8,404 bases of DNA, taken from NCBI GenBank assembly GCA_964516325.1, contig CAZFAP010000198.1:1-8404 (forward strand), written 5' to 3'. Below are positions 1 to 5,687 of the stretch, one piece after another. The translations under genes were made by a program, and so were the position numbers. Under the pieces are notes generated by a model. That model had not been told where the DNA came from. It saw only the letters and a list, made by a program, of their open reading frames with translations, and searched no databases. This DNA is from CAZFAP01 sp964516325. Lineage in GTDB: Bacteria > Auribacterota > JABMQX01. Every line of letters begins with the position of its first letter. Positions within the stretch are counted from its first letter, which is position 1.

Positions 1-87
1 TCGCCCCGGCGGGTCGGACTGTTGTGGGGTTGTCCGCCCGTAACTGAGCGGTTACGATGTCCGTGATGCGTTGGGCTCAGTAGAAAC

Positions 88-232
88 TCACTGCGGAGAA
101 CGCAGAGGACGCCTCTCAGTGGCATCCCGCCTTTGGCGGGACCCGTGAAGCGTTGCCATGGGCAAGATGCCCATGCCACGTTTCTCCGACGGATGGCGCT
201 TTCTCTGCGATCTCAGCGTGCTCTGCGGTTCG
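88..232. repeat. Nested inverted-repeat element, probable dispersed repeat
   Basis: No gene is supported in the 274 bases below the beta-helix gene. The segment holds an imperfect outer inverted pair: 93-107 reversed reads CTCTGCGTTCTCCGC and 203-217 reads CTCTGCGATCTCAGC, 13 of 15 matching. Between them sit two perfect small hairpins: CCCGCC-TTT-GGCGGG at 126-140, and CATGGGCA-AGA-TGCCCATG at 157-175. Chance translations give HGQDAHAT and MGILPMAT (from the second hairpin, either strand) and SAISACSAV (right arm). I recall peptides of this kind as frequent spurious ORF products of interspersed repeats in Planctomycetota, Verrucomicrobiota and related genomes, so I read this as a copy of such an element. 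No T-tract follows either hairpin, so they are not classical terminators. Bases 1-80 showed nothing assignable. Confidence 0.5.
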
Positions 233-274
233 CTTCGGATGCGAGGGATGCAGCCTGGGGAGGGACGATAGACT

Positions 275-1663
275 TTACGGTTGCCCGAGGGACACTCGAA
301 AGAATTGCCTCTGCTCCGGCGGGAGCGGGGGCAGCGAGTAGGTGGTCTGGGCGCCCTCATGGAGCGGGGACCATTGTTGGAGGTCCAACGACGATTCCAG
401 AACATAGAGAGGCGGAGTGCCGGGACGTTCGTGGCAGCCGATGTCCGGGGCGGTCCCAAGGAGGCGGCTTTGACCGGAGAGGTCCGTTCCAGGGTTCCAC
501 GAAAGTGAGAAGGTGGAACCATCCTTCTGGATGGATAGCCTCACGACGCCGCTGAAAAGGCCCTTGTCCAGGCACGGGGAAGACTCAGAGAGGCGATAGT
601 CGTCGTCCTGAGTGCCGGGAACGTTGTCGGCGCCATCGGGGTCCTCGAAAGCCGGGTAATCGTGGAGGTTGCCGGGGCCTTGATCTTCGGGGTCGTTGTC
701 CTCGACGCAGGAGAAAGCGGCGCCGGCGCCCGAAAGGTCGTCGCCATTTCCCCAAACGATGCAGTTCAGGATTGTCCCGGAGGAATCCATGAAGTGAATG
801 CCCCCGGCGCCGCCGCCCTGGGAGACGTTATCGGCGATGGTGTTGCCGACGATGTTTGACGCCGACAGGTGGCAGGCGATTCCGCCGCCCAGGGAGTTCG
901 CCACGTTGCGAATGACGAGGTTATTGGAGATTTCCGCGTGGGATGACCAGCACGAGATGCCACCGCCGTTGCCCTGGGCGGAGTTTGCGATGATTCGGTT
1001 GCGCGCGATGGTCGGCCAGCAGTTTATGCAAAGAATCCCGCCACCCTCCGCATCGGTGACATTCCCGAGGATGAGGTTGCCGACGATGACGGGCTTTGCG
1101 CCCTCGCAGGCGATTCCGGCGCCCCCGCCAGAGGCGATGTTGGAGGCGATGATGTTGTTTTCAATCAGGGGAGAGGAATAGTAGCAGGAGATGCCGCCGC
1201 CTTCGTCAAAAGGGGCGGTGTTGGCGACAATGGTGTTGTTGCGAATGGTGGGAGAGGACCAAACGCAGGAGATGCCGACTTGCCCGGAGGCGATGGTGAA
1301 CCCGGAGAGGACGGCGTTTCTCGTCTCGCCGGATCGAAATAGAATGACTCCAGAGGGTCTCCCAAATTCGATGACCGTTGATGAGACCACGCCGGGGCTG
1401 GAGGGGTCTGTCGAGCGGACGGCGATCGCCAAGCCCTTGAAATCCACGCTCTCGGTGTACGTCCCGACAGCTACGATGACCTCGTCCCCGTCTTCTGCGA
1501 CGTTGATTCCTTCCTGAATGGTTTTGAAAGCAGTTGCCCAGGAAGTGCCATCGCCCGAGGACGGGACGAACTGGTCAACGTAGAACAATGCGGGCGCCGC
1601 CAAAGGGGCGACGAGACACAACGCGAGGACCAGAGCGAACGAACAAATTCGTTTTGAGGGCAT
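275..1663 (-). CDS. Secreted right-handed parallel beta-helix protein
   Basis: Predicted exported protein of 462 residues, probably cell-surface or extracellular; substrate unknown. The frame is open up to 1789, but that longer form starts with a TTG inside an inverted repeat and would place 42 residues before a clear signal peptide. I therefore choose the ATG at 1663: MPSKR, a hydrophobic stretch, and likely cleavage after APA near residue 25. Next comes an N-terminal cap of the kind found before beta-helices (YVDQ, then DGTSWATAFKTIQEGI, GDEVIVAVGTYTE). Seven rungs of about 26 residues follow, each GI-x-C, a turn, then a N-x-I-x-x-N strand. After them come a loop ending DYRLSESSPCLDKG, a DIG-CHE closing motif, and a C-terminal module beginning YVLESSLDLQQW and ending FFRV, which resembles tails I recall from PVC-group exported proteins. 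No lyase catalytic residues were recognised, so it could be structural, adhesive or carbohydrate-acting. No strong ribosome binding site is visible. Confidence 0.85.
   Translation of the reverse strand: MPSKRICSFALVLALCLVAPLAAPALFYVDQFVPSSGDGTSWATAFKTIQEGINVAEDGDEVIVAVGTYTESVDFKGLAIAVRSTDPSSPGVVSSTVIEFGRPSGVILFRSGETRNAVLSGFTIASGQVGISCVWSSPTIRNNTIVANTAPFDEGGGISCYYSSPLIENNIIASNIASGGGAGIACEGAKPVIVGNLILGNVTDAEGGGILCINCWPTIARNRIIANSAQGNGGGISCWSSHAEISNNLVIRNVANSLGGGIACHLSASNIVGNTIADNVSQGGGAGGIHFMDSSGTILNCIVWGNGDDLSGAGAAFSCVEDNDPEDQGPGNLHDYPAFEDPDGADNVPGTQDDDYRLSESSPCLDKGLFSGVVRLSIQKDGSTFSLSWNPGTDLSGQSRLLGTAPDIGCHERPGTPPLYVLESSLDLQQWSPLHEGAQTTYSLPPLPPEQRQFFRVSLGQP
743..1276 (-). repeat. Seven 26-residue beta-helix rungs with cysteine ladder
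   Basis: The region encodes seven consecutive degenerate repeats of about 78 bases. In the 462-residue protein, the cysteine of the GI-x-C motif falls at residues 133, 160, 186, 212, 238 and 264, that is spacings of 27, 26, 26, 26 and 26. The seventh rung has Phe (GIHF) at the same place. Asparagines of N-x-I-x-x-N recur in step. The regular period is what a right-handed parallel beta-helix requires. Repeats have diverged at DNA level, so this is an old array rather than a recent expansion. Confidence 0.75.
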
Positions 1664-1843
1664 CGTCACCGCCCACGAAGCTGCAAGGTGGACCGCGCGT
1701 CCCGCAAGCTTCTTCTGCTGTGAGTAAAGACAATGCCGGATGATATAGCTTGCAGCCGCGTTTGTCTCGGAAAAAAGAGAATGAGACAAAGACGAGAAAA
1801 GAGGAGGCTAAGCGGCGCCGCCAGGGAGTAGCTCAAGCGACGA
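1664..1843 (-). other. Leader between cytochrome and beta-helix genes, with two inverted repeats
   Basis: Non-coding stretch of 180 bases if the beta-helix gene starts at 1663. It holds a perfect 8-base inverted repeat, TTTGTCTC (1761-1768) and GAGACAAA (1783-1790), with a 14-base loop that reads T6 on the minus strand. A second 7-base pair, GCAAGCT (1704-1710) and AGCTTGC (1747-1753), lies nearer the gene. A perfect GCGGCGCCGC palindrome follows the cytochrome stop, trailed by a pyrimidine-rich run on the minus strand. None forms a textbook hairpin plus U-tract. TATATC (minus strand, 1741-1746) could be a -10 box but has no convincing -35 partner. Whether the beta-helix gene is read through from the cytochrome operon or has its own promoter cannot be decided here. 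Confidence 0.4.
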
Positions 1844-2521
1844 TCAGTCGTGACAGAGGGTGCAGGCTTTCTTCTGGGGCATTTTGAGGAGGTGATCAGC
1901 GGTGGCGCCGTGCGGGTCGTGGCACATTTGGCAGAGAGCGATGGACTCGTACCTATGGTTGTGAATGAGGCTGAACTCGGAGCGCTCGTGGCAGTCGAAG
2001 CACGTAATCGGGATTTCGATGGAAGCAGCCATGTTCGTGAATCGCTGCTCCTTATCGAGAGCGTGGCAAGTTGAGCAGGTAACGCCGTTGGCGGTGGGCG
2101 GAGGGTGAGGGGTGTACTGAGGCCAATCTTTCGGAGGCGCCGTTTTGTCATCCTCTTCGCGGACAAAGAAGCGTGATGTTGCGCCGCCCACGCGAAGTTC
2201 GTGCGAACCGGGCGACAGGGACCGCACAAGCACAAAAGCGGGAGGGAGGTAAACGCCGGTGGCGAGTTGTTGAAGGGTGAATCGAGCGCTTTCGACGCCG
2301 GCGGAGCAAGATGGAACGGTCAACTTCTCGCCGTCGAGAGTGATGAAGAGCGGGGCAGTGCTTGGCGGGATTACCATAGCGATCTCGGTCGGTCCCGGAG
2401 GGAGAACCGATTTATCAAGCGGACGGAGAATCCTGGGCGATTCGCCCTCGCCGACGCAGAAAGACAGCGTGAAAGCCAAAACCACGACCGCCGATGTTCC
2501 CCTGAGAGCTTTCGTCTTCAT
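1844..2521 (-). CDS. Periplasmic tetrahaem c-type cytochrome with a doubled CXXCH motif
   Basis: Electron-transfer protein of 225 residues with four covalent haem c sites: CSTCH (149-153), CFDCH (174-178), CQMCH (197-201) and CTLCH (220-224). The last pair has the doubled-CXXCH form, CHDPHG, a short linker with LLK, then the final CXXCH. The N-terminus MKTKALRG plus a hydrophobic stretch to about residue 22 is a Sec signal peptide. The cysteine at 22 follows LSF, a poor lipobox, so a lipoprotein is unlikely. Residues 30-120 contain no haem motif and look like a beta-rich domain. The chain ends one residue after the last haem motif, which is unusually abrupt but has an intact stop. It lies 20 bases after the Tat-protein gene with little ribosome-binding sequence of its own, so a shared transcript and perhaps translational coupling are likely. 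Its redox partner is not visible. Confidence 0.88.
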   Translation of the reverse strand: MKTKALRGTSAVVVLAFTLSFCVGEGESPRILRPLDKSVLPPGPTEIAMVIPPSTAPLFITLDGEKLTVPSCSAGVESARFTLQQLATGVYLPPAFVLVRSLSPGSHELRVGGATSRFFVREEDDKTAPPKDWPQYTPHPPPTANGVTCSTCHALDKEQRFTNMAASIEIPITCFDCHERSEFSLIHNHRYESIALCQMCHDPHGATADHLLKMPQKKACTLCHD

Positions 2522-2541
2522 CCGGTGACCGAAGGGGGACC

Positions 2542-3510
2542 TCAGGTCAGTTTTCCGTATTTGCGGGCTAAGTCGGCGTCCTCCTTCACCTCGTCCACAA
2601 AGACGGGATACATGCCAACGATGACTGCGTCCGTGGGCTTGATGTTGGAATAGGCAAAGGAGAAAGCTCTCTCGACGGAGAACTTGTCCCAGCAGAGGCG
2701 CCCCGCCGCGAGAATCTTAAAACCGAGGCAGGGCTTCTTGACCTGTCGAACGCGCTCCGTCATCTTCTTCGGGTCAGATTCAAGGAAGAGTTCTCCGAGG
2801 ACTCCGTCGCCGACCATTTTTTTGATTTCGTCGGAGGTGCGCGCGACGTTGTAGAAACACGTCATGTACAAATCGTTCTCCCAGCCCGCCTCCTCTATCC
2901 TCGCCAGGTGATCGGGATTATGGGTGGAGACGCCCGCCAGGAATCCGGCGTCGTGAACCCGCTTGACGAAGTCGTGGACTTGCTGCTGCTTTCCGGTTTG
3001 GAACATGCTGTCGGTGACGCCACCGTGGTGGACGACCGCTATCGGCTTGAGGTCGAAAGCATCCTTCAGGTCGCCGTGTTTTTCCGACGTGAGGCAAATC
3101 CACTGAATTTTCGAGCCGCGTTCCCAGGCAGCGTGAAGGGCGTCGCGGACTTTCGGGGTGGGGTCCCCCTGCCAGGTGGTGATCCCTTCTTCCTCGCAGT
3201 GAACAAGGAAATTCGTCGTGCGCTCCACGGTAAAGTAATCGAGCATGTGCTCGGACAGCCTCTTGGTCGAGTGAGAGAATCCGCCGATCGGGTTGTAGCC
3301 CGCGATGAGCCGAGAGATTTTCTTGTCTCCGAGCTGGACGGTTGCCAGAGCTTTCTCCGGGGGAGCGCTGACCGCAGCGCGAGAGCTTCCAAGGAAGGAG
3401 GAACCGGCAAACGCAATACCGCCCGCTGCCATCTTCTTCAGAAAATCTCGTCGAGGAATAGCCGCACCCCAGCAGCGGCAGTCTGGAGAATGACCACGAC
3501 TCATTGACAT
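2542..3510 (-). CDS. Tat-exported TIM-barrel-like protein, distantly aldo/keto reductase-like
   Basis: Predicted periplasmic protein of 322 residues, exported folded by the twin-arginine system: RRDFLKK at residues 20-26, a hydrophobic segment, and cleavage near AVSA at about residue 50. The frame extends to a GTG at 3519, but that GTG is the end of a perfect AGGAGGTG ribosome binding site (3517-3524), so the ATG at 3510, six bases beyond it, is the start. The mature part has alternating strands and helices such as LIAGYNPIGGF, KPIAVVHHGG, GFLAGVSTHN and LGFKILAAGRLC, in the order of an (alpha/beta)8 barrel of the aldo/keto reductase type. I do not find the canonical Asp-Tyr-Lys-His tetrad: where a GINxxDTA-x-x-Y motif would be expected the protein has GITTWQGD. 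The activity is therefore uncertain. The n-region is long and carries a Cys-x-Cys (CRC). It leads a two-gene unit with the tetrahaem cytochrome. Confidence 0.8.
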   Translation of the reverse strand: MSMSRGHSPDCRCWGAAIPRRDFLKKMAAGGIAFAGSSFLGSSRAAVSAPPEKALATVQLGDKKISRLIAGYNPIGGFSHSTKRLSEHMLDYFTVERTTNFLVHCEEEGITTWQGDPTPKVRDALHAAWERGSKIQWICLTSEKHGDLKDAFDLKPIAVVHHGGVTDSMFQTGKQQQVHDFVKRVHDAGFLAGVSTHNPDHLARIEEAGWENDLYMTCFYNVARTSDEIKKMVGDGVLGELFLESDPKKMTERVRQVKKPCLGFKILAAGRLCWDKFSVERAFSFAYSNIKPTDAVIVGMYPVFVDEVKEDADLARKYGKLT

Positions 3511-3516
3511 GATAAG

Positions 3517-3524
3517 CACCTCCT
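3517..3524 (-). promoter_or_regulatory. Strong ribosome binding site deciding the start
   Basis: Minus-strand AGGAGGTG, fully complementary to the usual 16S 3' end, with a six-base spacer (CTTATC) before ATG at 3510. It rules out the GTG at 3519, which is part of the site itself. Confidence 0.85.
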
Positions 3525-3540
3525 ATGTTGGGGGTGAAAC

Positions 3541-3586
3541 GTCGTTCGTGCTGACGCAATCCTTCAGGACATCAAGTCAGAACGAC
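3541..3586 (-). other. Structured 5' leader hairpin of the Tat-protein/cytochrome unit
   Basis: Read on the minus strand, GTCGTTC (3586-3580) pairs perfectly with GAACGAC (3547-3541), and TGAC (3579-3576) pairs with GTCA (3555-3552) across a four-base one-sided bulge. The 20-base apical loop contains a further TCCT-GA-AGGA self-complement. The stem begins at almost exactly the base where the promoter upstream should start transcription. No U-tract follows, so it is not a terminator. It may be a 5' stabilising hairpin, a protein-binding site or an uncharacterised cis-regulatory element. Confidence 0.5.
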
Positions 3587-3590
3587 CATT

Positions 3591-3620
3591 ATTCTATGCT
3601 AAAGGGATCTCCTTGGTCAA
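3591..3620 (-). promoter_or_regulatory. Sigma70-like promoter for the Tat-protein/cytochrome unit
   Basis: Minus-strand TTGACC (3620-3615, 5 of 6 to consensus), an 18-base spacer, and TAGAAT (3596-3591, 5 of 6). Transcription would begin near 3583-3587, giving a leader of about 75 bases before the ATG at 3510. This is the best promoter match I found in the window and it lies between two genes where one is expected. Confidence 0.6.
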
Positions 3621-3624
3621 TTCT

Positions 3625-3670
3625 CCTGTTCAGTTGGGCCAATCGGCTCTCGCTCGGCACGCCGAACAGG
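3625..3670. repeat. Inverted repeat just upstream of the -35 box
   Basis: Perfect 7-base arms CCTGTTC (3625-3631) and GAACAGG (3664-3670), 32 bases apart, between the alaS stop and the promoter. It could be an operator, or part of the alaS 3' structure. No U-tract accompanies it, so a classical terminator is not supported. Confidence 0.35.
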
Positions 3671-3707
3671 GCATTCGTCGGGTCTTCTCGACCATAGGTC
3701 TGCCACG

Positions 3708-5573
3708 TCATGAGGGTTCTTCGAGGACGGCTCGGATTCTTCGGATGCCGGCGCTGCACGCCTCTTCTTTGACGATTTTGAAGCTTCCGAGTTCGGAGGT
3801 GTTGCTCACGTGAGGACCGCCGCAGACCTCTTTGGAGAAATCCCCGATGGAGTAAACCTTCACCTTGTCGCCGTACTTCTCGGCAAACAAAGCGATGGCG
3901 CCCTGGCTCTTAGCCTCGTCGAGAGTCGTGATGGCGAACTCGACGGGGAGCGACTCGGAGATGTTTTCGTTGACGATGCGCTCGACCACGGCGATTTGCT
4001 CTTTGGTCATTTTCGTCGGATGAGAGAAGTCGAAGCGAAGCCGTTCCGGGGTGATGTTGCTTCCTTTCTGCTCGACGTGCGGACCGAGAACAGTGCGGAG
4101 CGCCTGATGGAGGAGATGCGTCGCCGTGTGAAGGCGAGTCGTCTTCTCGGAGGCATCGGCAAGCCCCCCCTTGAACTTCTGCTCGGCGCCCAGTCGGGAC
4201 ATCTCCCGATGCTTTTCATAAGCGGTGTCGAACTCATTCCGGTCAATGGTCGCGCTGGGGAACCGCTCCTTGAGCATTTCCTCGGTCAGTTCGATTGGGA
4301 AACCAAACGTCTCATAGAAATAGAACGCTCTTTTGCCGGGGAAAACAATTCGCCCTTCGGCGCCGGAAAGGCGCGCGAGTTCCCTGTCGAACTCCCGCAT
4401 TCCCTTCTGAAGCGTCTCCTCAAACCTCTGCTCCTCCTTCGCCATTTCGGTCAGGATGAAGTCGCTATTTTGCCCGATATGCGGCGCCGAATTCTTGTAC
4501 TCCTCGACGACGACGGAGGCTATTCGCGCGACGAAGTCCTTCTCGATGCCGATGGTTCTGCCGTGTCGGATGGCTCGGCGTATCAGGCGGCGAAGGACAT
4601 AGCCTCTCTCGACGTTCGAGGGAGGGAGCTTTTCGGCGAGAAGAAATGTCGAGGCGCGAAGATGGTCGGCGATGATGCGAATGCTCTTCTCAATGGGATT
4701 GGAGGAGAGCTCTCTGATGGCGGAAACGATGGGGGCGAAGAGCTCAGTTTCAAAGACGGTCGGCTTATCCTGGAGAACCGCGGCGACCCGCTCGACACCA
4801 AGCCCGGTGTCCACGTTTTTCTGGTCGAGCGGGAGATACCGCCCGTCAGCCGTCTTGTTGTACTGCATGAAGACGTCGTTCCAGATTTCGACGAATTTCT
4901 GGCAGGGACAGCCGGGACGGCAATTGGGGCCGCAGGGGGGCTTGCCCACGTCGTAGAACATTTCCGTGTCTGGGCCGCAGGGACCGGTCTGACCGGCGGG
5001 GCCCCACCAGTTCTCCTTCTTGCTGAGGTAGTAAATCCTATGTTCCGGGATACCGAGCGATTTCCAAATTCGTGCGGCTTCCTCGTCTCTGGGGGCATCC
5101 GCGTCGCCGGCAAAAACGGTGATCCAGAGGCGCTCCGGCTCGATGCGCAAATGCGCGGTGAGAAATTCATAACTCAGCCGAATCGCCTCGTCCTTGAAGT
5201 AGTCGCCGAGGCTCCAGTTGCCGAGCATCTCGAAGAAGGTGAGGTGCGCTTCATCGCCGACCTCGTCTATATCGTCGGTGCGAAGGCATCTCTGGACGTT
5301 GACGAGCCTTTTGCCGAGGGGGTGCGGCTCGCCGAGGAGATAAGGGACCAGAGGATGCATGCCCGCGGTGGTGAAAAGGACGGACGGGTCATGCTCCGGA
5401 ATGAGCGACGCCTGCCCAATTTCCTTGTGATTTTTGCTGACGAAAAATCCTATGTACTTGGCCTTCAACTCCCGGCCCGTCATTCGCATTTTCATCTTCG
5501 CCCACTTTCCAAACGAAGCGAAATCCTGGAAGAAATGCGCCGTGGCAACCGTACCGGCGCGAAGCTCAGACAC
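3708..5573 (-). CDS. alaS: Alanine--tRNA ligase, short form without C-Ala domain
   Basis: Cytoplasmic enzyme that charges tRNA-Ala with alanine using ATP and hydrolyses mischarged Ser/Gly products. Numbered from the GTG at 5573 (621 residues): class II core with RCLRTDDIDEVGDEAH and TFFEMLGNWSLGDYFK (95-127, motif 2 region), GPAGQTGPCGPDTEMFYD (191-208), motif 3 DTGLGVERVAAVLQ (255-268), tRNA-binding helices (about 295-350), and an editing domain with both metal half-sites, HTATH (482-486) and CGGPH (584-588). It stops just after RRIRAVLE, so the usual C-terminal oligomerisation/C-Ala region (family length about 870) is absent, as in the short synthetases I associate with candidate-phylum bacteria. 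C214, C218, C222 and C224 form a Cys4 cluster not present in typical bacterial AlaRS. The GTG has a strong ribosome binding site. Family alignment would favour ATG at 5495 or 5483 (MTGRELKAKYIGFF). I keep the GTG with reservation. Confidence 0.9.
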   Translation of the reverse strand: MSELRAGTVATAHFFQDFASFGKWAKMKMRMTGRELKAKYIGFFVSKNHKEIGQASLIPEHDPSVLFTTAGMHPLVPYLLGEPHPLGKRLVNVQRCLRTDDIDEVGDEAHLTFFEMLGNWSLGDYFKDEAIRLSYEFLTAHLRIEPERLWITVFAGDADAPRDEEAARIWKSLGIPEHRIYYLSKKENWWGPAGQTGPCGPDTEMFYDVGKPPCGPNCRPGCPCQKFVEIWNDVFMQYNKTADGRYLPLDQKNVDTGLGVERVAAVLQDKPTVFETELFAPIVSAIRELSSNPIEKSIRIIADHLRASTFLLAEKLPPSNVERGYVLRRLIRRAIRHGRTIGIEKDFVARIASVVVEEYKNSAPHIGQNSDFILTEMAKEEQRFEETLQKGMREFDRELARLSGAEGRIVFPGKRAFYFYETFGFPIELTEEMLKERFPSATIDRNEFDTAYEKHREMSRLGAEQKFKGGLADASEKTTRLHTATHLLHQALRTVLGPHVEQKGSNITPERLRFDFSHPTKMTKEQIAVVERIVNENISESLPVEFAITTLDEAKSQGAIALFAEKYGDKVKVYSIGDFSKEVCGGPHVSNTSELGSFKIVKEEACSAGIRRIRAVLEEPS

Positions 5574-5579
5574 GTTTGA

Positions 5580-5585
5580 TCCTTC
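5580..5585 (-). promoter_or_regulatory. Ribosome binding site for the alaS GTG start
   Basis: Minus-strand GAAGGA with a six-base spacer (TCAAAC) before GTG at 5573. The competing ATG at 5495 has only a weaker GGAAAG nine bases upstream. The rest of the 5574-5687 gap holds a G8 run (plus strand 5669-5676) and a small GTAAT-C-ATTAC palindrome (5594-5604); no convincing promoter or terminator was seen in it. Confidence 0.5.
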
Positions 5586-5687
5586 AGGGCGGCGTAATCA
5601 TTACCAGATTGCGACAGCAAAAGCAAGGCGTCGAGCATGCTGGCCGCCGGAGGATGCGGGTCCTCGGTGGGGGGGGCGCTGACGGGG

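Noticed and set aside
1..47. Possible tail of a plus-strand gene entering from the left edge
   Set aside because: A frame runs open to a TGA at 45-47, but about 14 codons without a recognisable motif cannot be told from chance.
126..175. Hairpins below the beta-helix gene as an intrinsic terminator
   Set aside because: Stems are perfect but no U-tract follows on the minus strand, and they lie 100-150 bases past the stop; a repeat element explains them better.
1664..1789. N-terminal extension of the beta-helix protein from a TTG at 1789
   Set aside because: It would bury the signal peptide 42 residues inside and starts within an inverted repeat.
3810..5579. 589-codon open frame on the plus strand
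   Set aside because: It is the complement of alaS, which has all expected motifs on the minus strand; GC-rich codon use leaves the opposite strand open. The translation has no recognisable domain.
5669..5676. G8 run as a phase-variation tract
   Set aside because: It lies between genes, not in a reading frame or in a convincing promoter spacer, and a single short run is weak evidence.
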